The notes below the pieces were generated by a model, which worked only from the letters and a program-made list of their open reading frames with translations, searched no databases and was not told the DNA's origin. From Anas platyrhynchos (Eukaryota > Chordata > Aves > Anseriformes > Anatidae): a stretch of 64,000 bases of DNA. The position numbers and the translations under genes are program-made. Positions 40,301 through 49,790 of the stretch are shown here, piece after piece. Each line of letters begins with the position of its first letter. Within the stretch, counting starts at the first letter, position 1. The stretch lies in the NCBI RefSeq assembly GCF_047663525.1, contig NC_092588.1, forward strand, positions 136,206,501 to 136,270,500. Direction: 5' to 3'.

Positions 40301-43300
40301 CAATAATCACTCTAATGTTTGTGTTTGCAATTTTACCAAAATTCTAGGATGTGATTTTAATTACTCAGTTCCTGTCACTTCTTATCAACTTATTGCATCT
40401 AATTATATTCTGCTTCATGAACTGCTGCCTACTCCTATTGGAATGAACCTCACCTTGGTGAAGAAATTGCTGGTACATGAGGACCTGAAGCAGCTGATGA
40501 CTCAAGTCCGAGAAAATGGACAAAAGACTCTGATTACTGTCCATCATGATGCACAAGAAATACATCGAGTGATGGAAAGAGTGAAGAGAGATGAGAGACA
40601 CCGTTGGTGGGACAATTTGTTTGGATGGTTGCCAGCTGCCAAGGGAATCTTCAACAAGATGCTTCACCCTGTTATTGTTCTGCTAATACTCACTGTGTTA
40701 TGTTTTATACTGACAATTAGTTTGTATGTTAAACTCTGGTTTATGATGAAACGTTTAGCATCCCTACACAATGTACATACACTCGGTAAACCTCAATCCG
40801 AGAATGTATGTGATGTCCCTGACATATTCCAACTGTCGTGAAGCTTGAGTAACTATAGTCACGGGGTGGATTATGTGGTGTAAATGCCTGAAGTAACTAG
40901 GAAAATAAAACTAACATTCACACTTTTAAGGAAAAGGTACAGCATTGAAGAGGCTTTCAGGGTAGGGCATAACTGCATTCCCTAGGCTCCCAACCTTAGA
41001 TGCTATCGCGCTGGGGAAACTTGGTGTGCTAGCTCTAAGGAACACCATGGAGCGTGGAGTGGAGTGGAGACACCACGGCTAGGCTCTGTAATCAGGTGGG
41101 ACCTCGATCGTTCTTGTGCACAAAGCTGCACTTTTTGCCACCCTAAGCCAAAGACCTGTCATGTTTTGACAAATGCTGTACCCTAGTGTTCTTTTTGCTC
41201 ATTATAATATCATTATAATACCAAAACACACCTCCATCCCAAAAGCTACCCGCCTCCAAGGTGCGACCGCCCCTCACTGAGCATGCGCTCTGAATTTCTT
41301 GGAGCCTATTACTTTAAACGGAGACGGGAAAACTTTACACCAATCATAACTAAGATATGCTTGACTAGAGCCACTCAAGCTCCACCTAAAAGATAGAAAA
41401 TAATATAAATTGGCCCAAGAGAGAGGGGATGTTAGGGAAGATACCATCGTCAGGGGAGATACCATCCCAAGGACATACAACATCCTTAGGACCTCCTGAC
41501 TCCTGGGATCAGTCGACGGGCTGAGCCTCTCTTCCCCCCCATTGGGACGCCTTTGGGTGAGATCTGAATATTTGCTTATAAATCTCTATAGAGTCTTTGA
41601 TCCTTTTAACGCGTTTATTTCTAGGCTGCGCACCTAGAACCCCTAGAACCCCTAGAACCCCTAGAACCCCTAGAACCCCTAGAACCCCTAGAACCCCTAG
41701 AACCCGCACCTAGAACCCCTAGAACCCGCACCTAGAACCCGCACCTAGAACCCGCACCTAGAACCCGCACCTAGAACCCGCACCTAGAACCCGCACCTAG
41801 AACCCGCACCTAGAACCCGCACCTAGAACCCGCACCTAGAACCCGCACCTAGAACCCGCACCTAGAACCCGCACCTAGAACCCGCACCTAGAACCCGCAC
41901 CTAGAACCCGCACCTAGAACCCGCACCTAGAACCCGCACCTAGAACCCGCACCTAGAACCCGCACCTAGAACCCGCACCTAGAACCCGCACCTAGAACCC
42001 CTGTAACACCTGTGTATTTCATGCATACTAGCTTGCTTTTGCAGATAGTCACTATCACCGGCAATCCAAAAGAACCTGATTATCTGTTGCTGTAATAAAC
42101 CATACTTGATTGCATTGTGATAGCTCTCCTTAATGCAACTAGGGTCAGGGTGGTTATCCGTGATAGTTCAGTGTTCTGAATCTAACCAGACCCCCCAGAC
42201 GGTTAATGCATTGTTGGTGAATGTCTGAACGGACCCCCAGGTGGTTATTACGTTTTTGGTGAATGTCCGAACGGACCCCCAGTTTTGGTGAATGTCCGAC
42301 TGGTTCAATACTCTGAATCCAACCGGGCCCGTAACGGTTAATCAGCTACACCCCTTTAACGCGACAGAAGCAAAAAGTAATTTGAAGCTATTAAGTGCAC
42401 AATAAAGTTGTCAGTATCCAGTAGTCTGCTTTCCTGTCTCAGCTATTTCATTGCTTATTGTTTATGAAAAACAAAGCAATTAAGATAATTTGTATTATAT
42501 TTCTTCCATACCTTTTTTTTTCTTCACTGCCGGTTAACAATCTTTCAACATGCCTTATTCCACATAAAATTGCAACTGGAAGCCAGTCGTTTGTTTTTCA
42601 GCTTTGAGAACTGCAATATTCAACACTATTACTGCAATAGTTGCAGCAACACTGAGCCAATGCCTGGCTCTTCATTTTATTCACAGAAAGGAAAAAAACA
42701 AGCCCAGCACTCTCATGGGAAATTAAGTTTCCTACTATATCTGAAGAGGATATTCTCAATAAGACTATATACACTGACCAGAACATGCTGCTGCATAGGA
42801 TTTGTAAAAAATAATTAAGGACGTGCAAGTTTGTCTGTAAATTTTATTGGTTGGTTTATTTATTTACACTCTTTTTCTGCTGAGAATGTCCTTCAATACA
42901 ACGTTTTCAGTCTGTGTTTGAGCTACATTGAATCTAGAAACATAATCCATATCCAAGCCAGAAATCCCTTCTCTAACAAAAGTAAAGTGATAAGAGCACC
43001 CTTTCTGTCTGTAAAGAAGTGCGATCACTGCTTTGCAAAAGGACACAGCACAAATGTCTTCCTCTACTGGCTAGGATGGAGTTAACTCCCTTCCTAGCAG
43101 CCCATATGGCTTTTGGATCTGTGGCTACAGCAGCACTGGTGTTTTGGCTACCGATGCACAGCGCTTGCTCAACATCAAGGCTGCTCTTTTTCTGACTTTG
43201 CTCCCACTGCAGTGAATAGGTTGGTGGTGGGCAAAACACTGAGAGCAGGGCACTGCTGGAACATCTGACCTGAAGTGGCCAAAGGGATATTCCATACTGT

Positions 43301-46300
43301 GCAACGCCACAGTCAGCAATAAAAAAAAATGAGGTAGAGAAAGAAGAGGTCAGCAGCAGGTGGATAGGCAGGAGGTGTTCTGTTTTCCATGGTGACTACT
43401 TTTCAGAGACTGGCCGGGCATCAGTCTGCCTGTGGGAGGTGGTGAGCAATTTCCTTTGCTCATCTCCCTGCTAGCCCCCCACCCCAAATCATAACTACTG
43501 CTTTCCCCCTGCCCTCCAACCAAGTTATCAGTAAGTGGTAGTTGCATTTTAGACTAAACATACTCAAATCTCTCTCTCTACAGCAAAAGTAAAATTAGTA
43601 CCTACTCCAGCAAACTCCCCATCGAGCATTTGAGAGTGAGCATAATGAAGATGATGGAAGAATGCTTCTTACAGGATAATCAATACAGGTGTTGTTGGTG
43701 TAACACCAAAGGCACTGTGGGAAAAAAAAAAAAAGAAAAATTATTGATCTTCAGAAAACAGTTTACAATCTAGTGCTCCTCTCCACAGAAAATATTTTTA
43801 AGTATGTACAATATCATATAGATGCATTGATAGCACTTAGTAACATGAAACCTACAAAAGTTTGGTACAATTCCAAAGCAAGCCCAATTTGAATTTTGTA
43901 CCTTTAGGTAATAAATATTAATAAATATATACACTAACCTGAAAATATCTGTGGACAATCCAAGGTACTCAGTGCACAACCCAAATGGCTTTAGGGTTTA
44001 GAATTACTGAAGTTAAAAAAAATTACAATACCCCAAACCCAACCATTCAAAATTTTAAAGCCAGCAGTATCTCTGAGGAATACAAAACACACTTAGAATC
44101 TTACTTCAGCCCTATATTTGGCTACCAACAGAAAGAAAGCCATAAAGAACTTCTACAATTCTACAGAAAGTTTTGCAGCAAGATAAAAAAATACAACCCA
44201 TTAAGAAGTTCTAGATAAGAGTAAAAGGAATCCTTGACAGAATGGGGTTTTGTAGGATTCATTACAGACAAAGCTCATGCAGGAACTGTGCTTTATCTAA
44301 CCAGGCTATCAAGAACATCTCTCACACATCCTCAGTTGCATAAAAACAGTTATCTTGCTCTCAAGAGTTACAAAATGTTAAATACAGAAGAACCCCTTTA
44401 TAGTGGATTCTGTTCTCTTGAAATGAGTGAGGAAAGGAGCAAAACCACTGTATTCACATGCTGTAGCTGGTAGACTGAGTCACAGACATTGGTAAAATGC
44501 ATCTAACAATGTTAGCTCAGAACATGCTTATTTTTGTTGGCCTGGCTATTTAATAACAAGAACTAGCAGCTCAAAAATAACAAGACTAATAGACTGGAAG
44601 TCACTGTTAAACTTGGTTTGAATGCAGTGGTCACCCTGTGTCCAGTAGGAGGCTGTACCAGATGACCTCACGATATGCACTGTCAGTAACACCCTGCATA
44701 AAAGGTTAGTTGTATCCCTGTAATGGAGACTTCTACAGGCAACTCTATTAGAAAGGTCCGTAGCCCTACGGGTAATAGCTGGTGCTGCTACTAACCAGCG
44801 CAGAGGTTGAAGTAAGAAACTATTTCAGCTGACTTATTCCTGACACTAAAAATCGATCTAATTATCAAAATTGACTTTATAAAAGCCTAAACACCAAAGG
44901 GCAAAACATTTCCTTAACTTTGATTCCTCTCTACACAACCCACAAAGGCAGGCTAAAAATATCTTATATAAAAGCAAATCAAATGAAGCAGAGTATCACA
45001 CAAAGCGAAAAAAATCTCAAGACATTAAGCAATAGCTATTTGCACATTAAGTAGTATCTCAGGACTCTAAAGCTCTAACCAAAACCTTTATTCCTTACAA
45101 AACAGTACCTTAAAGATAAAATCAAATACAACAGCATCTCCATAAAAATACCAAGCACTCAGAACTTCTTGATGAAAAACACGAGAAAGTTGGTATCAAT
45201 CAACTCTAAGGACCAATTCAATTATAATTAAAAAAAATCTCATCTTTTGAATCACAACTCTATTTAACTGAACTAAATGGTAACATTTTATGGTTTGCTT
45301 GGAATTATTTTTATCTATTCACCAAAAGTTTAATTTTCATTTTTATCTGCTGCTACTGTCTACGTTATCATCAGTTGGTAATTTCATCTACTGAGGCAGT
45401 TAAGGTAATTTCAGCAATCCTTTGTTTTCATATTGCTTACACAAATGCTAATGGCTTTATTTATAGCCTTTTTTTCTTTAAATGTATGCACGAATTGTCT
45501 GAATCAAGTCTAAAGTTACCTCCTCAAGGTTAACACTGATGCTACTGCAGCAGTTGCCCTGAATCATCCGTCATTCAGCCATCAGAACAAGCCTGGACTC
45601 TGTCACTGGTTTGACAGATTCTGAGAATCTGTAACTCTGCTAGCGTCTTCAGTGCACACCTGAAGGATTTATTCTGCTCACAAGGTGAGCACACAGTTCT
45701 CAGGTTAATAAAAGTGGTGCTCAGAACGCCAGTCACAGCACCTAGAGGCATCAGCTGCAGCACCTATTTGGAGTGACAGGCACACCAGTGGTAGTGATGA
45801 ACATTTAATCTTTAATAACACATATTTCATGTTTCTTACTTTGTGTTTTTGAGGATTAAGAGTTCTTTACGGTATGCCAGGCTTATGATGACAAATAGAC
45901 GTCTAGCAGCACATAGTCAATGACTACATCACTACAACGCAATTTGTATTTTTCCTTAAATCCTGCGGTAACTTACACATAACTTCAAGACTCCTGAAGC
46001 ATTTCATTTTCAGTGACATCTGAAGTTAGAATTTGAAACACTCTCACTATAAACATAGGAGTTTCCTTCTGCACTGCAGTGACAGACACGTTTGGATACT
46101 TATCACAACCCTTGTTGTGTAGCTATAAAGGTTTTGAGCAAAGGGCATGGCATAAGATTCCATTGATTTAAATGTCTAGGTTACCACAATCTCTTTGGAA
46201 ATCTAAACACGTTGCTACAAAAGCAGTCATCTAGCACAACAGTCTGAAGCACTCACAGTCTCACGCAGTCAGAGAGGCCAGTGTCTGAACAGCTACAAAG

Positions 46301-49300
46301 CACTGACCAGTCTGCCTCAACTGAACACAGTGCTAGTGCTCGGGGCATCTCTAGAAAACTGCATTTCTAGCTTGCTTACTTGAATTTGTCAGCTCTCATA
46401 TTCTGGATACAAGAAATGCAAGGCATTTCATCCACATAGGATTCAGTTCATCCAGCCCTCATAGAGGATGGAAATTTAACCAATGCTGCTTGAAAAATGA
46501 GGGTAAGAATCCAAACCAGTAGCAGCAACTTGCTCTGCTGCTCTGTGCAAGTACCAAGCACTCATGGAAAGGGGAAGCCTGAGTACTGCTTGGTCACTCC
46601 TCTCCAGAGAAATACCCTGAGCAACCAAATCACGGGCCACCCTGTAACCCTGGGAGACTGAAAGCACAGTGGCTCCAAGGGGAAGAAGGACATCAAGCAG
46701 ACAATTTTTACCAACTGAAGGCAGACAAGAGCCAACTGATCCGGATTTCCTGTTATTAAGGGTAGTTCAACTAGCTTCATCATTTTAAGAGAACTAAAAA
46801 AAAGAAACAACCAGCCAAATAAAACCCAACAACTCAATATAATATTAAGTGAAAATAAATCACCACATTCTTATCGGTCAAAAAACAAGATATTTAAAAT
46901 CTTACCGAAACATTTTTTAGACATTCTTCACAGGACCTATGGGACAAATCGGAACAGGCTGGAGAAAGAAAAAAAAGAAAAACAAAACAGAAAGTATATT
47001 TATTTTCATTCAGTAATGTCAAACATTTAACAAAATATTTAGGGTTCCTCTCCCCCCACTACTAGGTATGTGCAATAATTTTGATTAAATAATGAAAGCT
47101 CAATATTTTCATTCCAGAAGAACGGTAGCAAACAGAGATAGAAAGCAGTTCAGGTTTGACCTCTGAAATAGGAAACAATTTATGCTTTTGAAATTGAAGG
47201 TACAGGTAAGCCATCTTACTCAGAGATGATTGTTACTTTAAGGACAACATGGGAGACACAACCCAAGAGCCTCCCAATATCTCTGCTAAAGTTCTCAGAC
47301 TTACAGTTCAACATCACCAGTGATTTAGGTTACATTTTCAGTAACTGAACCACCAAATGAAGTAATGTAACATCCCTTAGGTCCTTATCAAAAAGCTTTT
47401 CACCTTGTTTATCTTCAACTGCCTTCTTATGGACATATATCACAGTCTATAAGAGCATATAACCAGAAGTCTGGGGCTCAAATTATAAAGAATAAAATCA
47501 GACTTTGATTTACATACTCCGTTACAAAATGTTATATTACCATGAGTAAGCAGGAAAAAAAGTGTATAATTGTGCTTTATGTATTTCTCCAGGTCCCTTA
47601 GCTTACAAGGCACACAAGTCAGTTCAAGAGCAGAACATCGGGAAAAAAAAAAAAAAAACACCTCTCAAACTGATAACACACTCAGGCCCTCCAATGCACC
47701 TTGAAAAAGCAATATGGGTACCAGCATATTAAACAAAAGCAACCTGGAAGCATTTGGACTCAAACATAGAAAGCTGACAGACTCCCTCATATTTCAAGGG
47801 ACTACTGTGATCTCTTTATCAGGGAAAAAAAAAAGCATAAGCCACAGCACAACTACCACCAATTACTCACATTGTATTTTAGCCAACATTTGTTGAACAA
47901 CCATTCCTTCTATTTTAGCATAACGTCAACATTAAGTATCTAAGATGAATTTTCCCTTTAATTTTTACATACCCACCTTGGTTTACCAAAAAGTGTCATA
48001 ATTATGTCAATAAGCTACATCAGTTTCGCTAAAGCAGCTCCATTAATGTAATACACCTTGCAGAGTCAGCCACAGCTGCACGAGGATTATATTCTCACAA
48101 GGAGAAAGGAAAAAGCTAGTACTGTTCCTACATCTTTAGGAAATTACCAGAATCCTGTCCACATGTACAGGAATTGTAGTATGTTAATTATAACTAATTA
48201 TGTTTTCAGTAACTGGAGCACCCATTGTAAAATGATGACCTGTGTGAGCTCACCTTCTAGGAGGTGTCCTCAAGGACCAGCGTAACACAGCTCCAGCACA
48301 ATGCTGGTCTTTCACAAAATACAGGTAAAACCTAACAGCACAGACAATAAAGCCTGTTTATAAAACAGCCCCTTTCCAATAGACATGGAGGTAGCACATA
48401 CAGATTTTTTTTTTTATTGTGTTTTTTATTTATTTAAGGAAGACAGGGCTTTAAACCATCCACTGTACAGTAAGGACTGCCACATTACCTTAGGATCGGT
48501 GACCCTTGGGGGAGGGAGCTCCCTACTACGCCTCTAAAACCAGCACAACCACTCAGTCAGAAACTCTTCCACACCTACACCAAGGCTGTTCTTAGGCAGT
48601 TTGTGTTAATTTGCTCCCTACCCACAGTCTCAGCTTAAACCCTTCTTATCTCCCATGGGCAAACTTCCAGGAAGTTTGAAAAAAGAAGTTTTTCACTTAA
48701 TCTCATTGCTCATTTTATCTCTTAAAAGTCCCTTAAATCCTTCTGTACAATATGGATTCATAATTCCATATAATACAATCCTTTTCCATACCAGCAACAA
48801 ACTTTGTGTCGTGAGCAACCTCCCAACCTCACACAGAAATAAAAACACACGAGAAGTTCAATCCTAGGGCACCCCTAAGCAGACTGACTGCCAAGGCAAC
48901 CCGATTTTTGGCTCAAACCAAACTCCTCAGCTTGGCTGATGTTCCACACAGCTATTAGAAAGAAACTGATTAGCTTACAGTTGCCAGCAGATCCCTTCCT
49001 CTCCAATAGCTGAGAGAGGCTGACTGCTCCCTTTCTCTTCTGCCTCAAGTCAGCTGTCCCAAAACCTGGAGATTTCTTATCACACGTAAGCCCTACCCTC
49101 AAAGAACAGAGCCCCCGCAAGCTGGGCTCTGAGTACAGGTCAAGGTCCATCTGCAATACCCTAATTTAATGCAAGTACTGTACCTTTCTGGTCACATCTA
49201 TTAAAGGCAAACAAACTGAAGATCCCCCCACACGCACCCCGAGCAGCAGGGCAGCGCCGAGCACCCCCCGACCCCCTCGGGGCGGGCTGCCCGACCCGAG

Positions 49301-49514
49301 GCGGCGGAGGGCAGCAGCCTGGGGGGCTCCTGCTTGGGCTGGGAGCCCCCGGATGGAGAAAAGAGGAAAAACCCCGAGCCCCGCGGCTCCCCCATGCCTT
49401 GCGGCCGTCCTTACCCTGCACCGGCGGGGTGACGGTGGTGAAGGCGGCGGCCGCCATCCCGACGCAGCCCCACACCAGCGCCAAGGCCGGCAGCCAGCAG
49501 CGCCCCGCCGCCAT
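19291..49514 (-). CDS. PTTG1IP2: PTTG1IP family protein, seven exons, 178 aa
   Basis: Coding segments on the minus strand are 49,415-49,514, 46,906-46,958, 43,606-43,714, 36,206-36,314, 32,529-32,597, 25,866-25,912 and 19,291-19,340: 537 bases, 178 residues and stop. All introns are GT-AG and phases join. Order of the protein: signal peptide (about 1-25), cysteine-rich PSI-like domain (C35, C43, C46, C52, C55, C61, C76, C86) with sequons at N49 and N58, membrane helix (about 92-110), a CCCYCCYC cluster (111-118), basic stretch, charged probable coiled coil (125-162), and C-terminal YSRF (172-175), a YXXphi sorting motif. This matches the PTTG1IP/PBF layout, whose founding member binds securin and shuttles between membranes and nucleus; human PTTG1IP is 180 residues. 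The adjacent CLDN12 suggests the poorly studied paralogue PTTG1IP2; the function here is inferred only from the family. Confidence 0.9.
19341..25865 (-). other. PTTG1IP2: PTTG1IP2 intron 6
   Basis: The intron is 6.5 kb, AT-rich and bounded GTATG...TTTTGCAG. It contains a short AC repeat (21,273-21,286), an 11-bp-arm inverted repeat (21,532-21,557) and an A-rich tract at 21,123-21,150. No gene, RNA gene or recognisable transposon was seen. The 169-codon frame at 24,682-25,191 on the other strand has no family features. Confidence 0.8.
25866..25912 (-). CDS. PTTG1IP2: PTTG1IP2 coding exon 6
   Basis: Forty-seven bases encode KHERKQKHDEIRKKY (148-162), matching the HDEIRKKYG core that the family keeps. 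The acceptor is TGTTGCAG and the donor is GTATG. Gly163 is split over the junction. Confidence 0.9.
28821..29002 (-). mobile_element. CR1 LINE fragment
   Basis: Read on the plus strand it starts CACAGAATCACTTTGGTTAAG, then GGGACCTCTGGAGGTCATCTG, CCGCTGCTCAAGC, AGAGCAGGCCACCCAGGACTGTG, with later words (CCACAGCCTCTCTG, CCTGTGCCAGTGCTC) typical of CR1 in reverse complement. It is a 5'-truncated minus-strand copy, in the same sense as the host gene. Confidence 0.92.
31405..31436. repeat. Inverted repeat, 15-bp arms
   Basis: The arms AATATATGGAAAAAG (31,405-31,419) and CTTTTTCCATATATT (31,422-31,436) are exact reverse complements separated by GG. It would form a hairpin in the intronic transcript. 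No known element was recognised around it. Confidence 0.9.
32529..32597 (-). CDS. PTTG1IP2: PTTG1IP2 coding exon 5 (NAGNAG acceptor)
   Basis: It encodes SRRDDEEEQLARKREERR and the residues up to Gln146, an alternating-charge helix that fits the family's coiled coil. The acceptor is CTAGTAG, so splicing could start at 32,597 or 32,594 with gain or loss of one codon (Ser124), frame kept. The donor is a strong GTAAGT. Confidence 0.9.
32598..36205 (-). other. PTTG1IP2: PTTG1IP2 intron 4
   Basis: The intron is 3.6 kb, bounded GTAAAT...TTCTAG(TAG). It contains poly-T and poly-A tracts near 35,124-35,155 and 35,232-35,247. I see no transposon or gene. Confidence 0.8.
36206..36314 (-). CDS. PTTG1IP2: PTTG1IP2 coding exon 4
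   Basis: It encodes NFEALIIAIAV...RKRSK (residues 89-123): the whole membrane helix, then CCCYCCYC and a basic RKRSK. The cysteine cluster at the cytosolic face is a likely S-acylation site, as in other membrane proteins with such clusters (inference). The acceptor is ATCTTTCAG and the donor is GTAAAT. Confidence 0.93.
36315..38687 (-). other. PTTG1IP2: PTTG1IP2 intron 3, downstream part
   Basis: AT-rich intronic DNA between exon 4 and the CR1 copy, with a poly-T tract near 37,646-37,660 and an AAAC/AAAAC tract near 36,780. No gene or RNA feature was recognised. Confidence 0.75.
38688..38854 (-). mobile_element. CR1 LINE, 3' fragment
   Basis: The plus strand begins TCATAGAATCACAGAATG, the complement of the CR1 terminal octamers, then TTTGGGTTGGAAGGGACCTT, CACCATGGGCAGGGACACC, GAGCAGGTTGCTCAAAGCC and CATCCAACCTGGCC. 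The match is good, so this is a relatively young, 5'-truncated copy on the minus strand. It lies about 300 bases before the retroviral env relic. Confidence 0.95.
39155..40841 (+). pseudogene. Endogenous retrovirus env relic
   Basis: An envelope-like coding region, antisense to PTTG1IP2 in intron 3. The first part (about 39,156-39,338) is open and ends in TAA; similarity then appears to move to another frame (39,274-39,513) and back near 39,480-39,513. From there one frame runs to 40,841, broken once by TAA at 39,918-39,920. Visible features are a glycine-rich GLLGTGLG segment followed by a helical region (fusion-peptide-like), many N-X-S/T sites, paired cysteines (CVCMRTHC, CVCNFTK), and near the end an RWWDNLFGW motif, a hydrophobic membrane span and a short cytoplasmic tail. 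Neither gag nor pol precedes it. The retroviral genus is unresolved: I see no CX6CC motif typical of gamma-type envelopes. It is not intact. Confidence 0.8.
40861..40873 (+). other. Possible polypurine tract
   Basis: ACGGGGTGGATTA stands between the env stop codon and the first TG of the proposed LTR, where the plus-strand primer of reverse transcription should lie. It is short and interrupted by T, so this is only positional support. Confidence 0.4.
41403..41411 (+). promoter_or_regulatory. LTR TATA-like box
   Basis: An AATATAAAT word about 230 bases before the minisatellite sits where the U3 promoter would be. It is supported only by its position and by the downstream AATAAA. Confidence 0.45.
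41634..42000 (+). repeat. Two-unit minisatellite inside LTR
   Basis: Tandem units share CTAGAACCC. Seven 9-bp units CTAGAACCC come first (41,634-41,696), then 13-bp CTAGAACCCGCAC, one 9-bp, and 21 further 13-bp units (one at 41,719 and twenty from 41,732), ending with a 9-bp unit. That gives 22 long and 9 short units by my count, essentially without substitutions. Near-identity of units shows recent expansion or homogenisation. It lies between the TATA-like word and AATAAA, hence probably in R. Confidence 0.93.
42094..42099 (+). promoter_or_regulatory. LTR polyadenylation signal
   Basis: AATAAA in TGTAATAAACC lies about 690 bases after the TATA-like word and about 270 before the LTR end, the order expected for R and U5. 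Confidence 0.6.
42214..42306 (+). repeat. Short direct repeats in LTR end
   Basis: The word TTGGTGAATGTCYGA-ACGGACCCCCAG occurs at 42,214-42,240 and 42,256-42,282, and its first 16 bases again from 42,285. Spacing is 42 and 29 bases. This is separate from the minisatellite and lies in putative U5. Confidence 0.85.
42366..43066 (-). other. PTTG1IP2: PTTG1IP2 intron 3, between LTRs
   Basis: AT-rich intronic sequence between the retroviral LTR and the ERV-L-like LTR copy B. I see nothing else in it; the short frames on both strands are unremarkable. Confidence 0.7.
43067..43500 (+). mobile_element. Solo LTR, ERV-L-like (copy B, truncated)
   Basis: It begins GGCTAGGATGGAGTTAACTCCC, then carries CATCAAGGCTGCTC, GTGGCCAAAGGGATATTCCAT and CAGTCAGCAATAAAAAA in the same order as copy A at 17,905-18,452. 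The pyrimidine-rich 3' end seen in copy A is mostly missing. It ends roughly 100 bases from exon 3 and lies antisense to the gene. Confidence 0.7.
43606..43714 (-). CDS. PTTG1IP2: PTTG1IP2 coding exon 3
   Basis: It encodes residues 52-87, beginning CLWCYTNNTCIDYP and ending ARWGVCW, the most conserved part of the family, with the N58 sequon. The acceptor is TTTCCCACAG. The donor must be GTAGGT after TGG-A: using the GTACTA four bases further would bring in a stop codon at the junction. The split codon becomes Ile88. Confidence 0.92.
43715..46905 (-). other. PTTG1IP2: PTTG1IP2 intron 2
   Basis: The intron is 3.2 kb, bounded GTAAG...TTTCCCACAG, AT-rich. I recognise no transposon, RNA gene or exon in it. 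Confidence 0.8.
46906..46958 (-). CDS. PTTG1IP2: PTTG1IP2 coding exon 2
   Basis: The acceptor is a long pyrimidine tract ending CTCCAG and the donor is GTAAG. The exon carries CSDLSHRSCEECLKNVS (residues 35-51), the first cysteines of the PSI-like domain and the N49-V-S sequon. It is only 53 bases, so it is invisible to simple ORF scanning. Confidence 0.92.
46959..49414 (-). other. PTTG1IP2: PTTG1IP2 intron 1
   Basis: The intron is 2.5 kb, bounded GTAAGG...TTTCTCCAG. Its 5' 200 bases are within the CpG island, the rest AT-rich with A tracts near 47,641-47,657 and a T/A tract near 48,404. No other gene was seen. Confidence 0.8.
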
Positions 49515-49790
49515 GGCGCGGCCCCGCGCCCACCGGGAGCCGCCGGCGATGGCGGGGAAGGGGCGGCCCTGAGGGCGGCGCTGAGGCGGCCGGGCCGAGC
49601 CGGAGAAGGAAGGGGAGAGGCCGGGGGAAGGGTGTTGCCTTCCGTGAGGCGTGGTGCCTTCCTCCGGGGGGCTCCTTGTCTTCCTCCCGGCAGCTCCCCG
49701 ATCGTGCTGCCAGGGATGAGTCGCGCACCTGACGCCTCTGTGGGCTGCGGCTTGAAAGGCTCACAGCATTCGTTGACGCGTATTTCTGAT
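49200..49790 (-). promoter_or_regulatory. PTTG1IP2: CpG-island promoter of PTTG1IP2
   Basis: A block of very high G+C with many CpG, unlike the AT-rich surroundings, spans the start codon, the exon 1 donor and about 270 bases upstream. No TATA box is evident upstream of 49,514, which is usual for broadly expressed CpG-island genes. Long frames on both strands here (up to 153 codons) result from the base composition and are not genes. Confidence 0.85.
49415..49514 (-). CDS. PTTG1IP2: PTTG1IP2 coding exon 1
   Basis: It encodes residues 1-33 plus one base. The ATG lies in a good context (GCC before, G after) inside the CpG island. A hydrophobic core LPALALVWGCVGMAAAA makes a convincing signal peptide. 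The donor reads GTAAGG after a final G, so the next codon is split and becomes Ala34. An apparent continuation of the frame to 49,161 is intron. Confidence 0.9.

Larger units (their letters stand above)
40874..42365 (+). mobile_element. 3' LTR of the endogenous retrovirus, about 1.5 kb
   Basis: It begins TGTGGTG just after the possible polypurine tract and ends GCGACA, giving TG...CA ends with a TGT/ACA inverted match. Inside are an ATATAAAT TATA-like word near 41,403, the minisatellite at 41,634-42,000, an AATAAA at 42,094-42,099, and short direct repeats near its end. The boundaries are inferred because there is no second LTR to compare. At about 1.49 kb it is long for an LTR, partly because of the minisatellite. 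Confidence 0.7.

Noticed and set aside
41634..42000. The minisatellite as a CRISPR array or interstitial telomere
   Set aside because: Units are 9 and 13 bp with no unique spacers, and the sequence CTAGAACCC is not the telomeric CCCTAA. The host is a vertebrate and the array lies inside an LTR.
19291..49514. Naming the gene as canonical PTTG1IP
   Set aside because: The protein features fit both paralogues, but the neighbouring CLDN12 favours PTTG1IP2. This is kept as an inference and not treated as proven.
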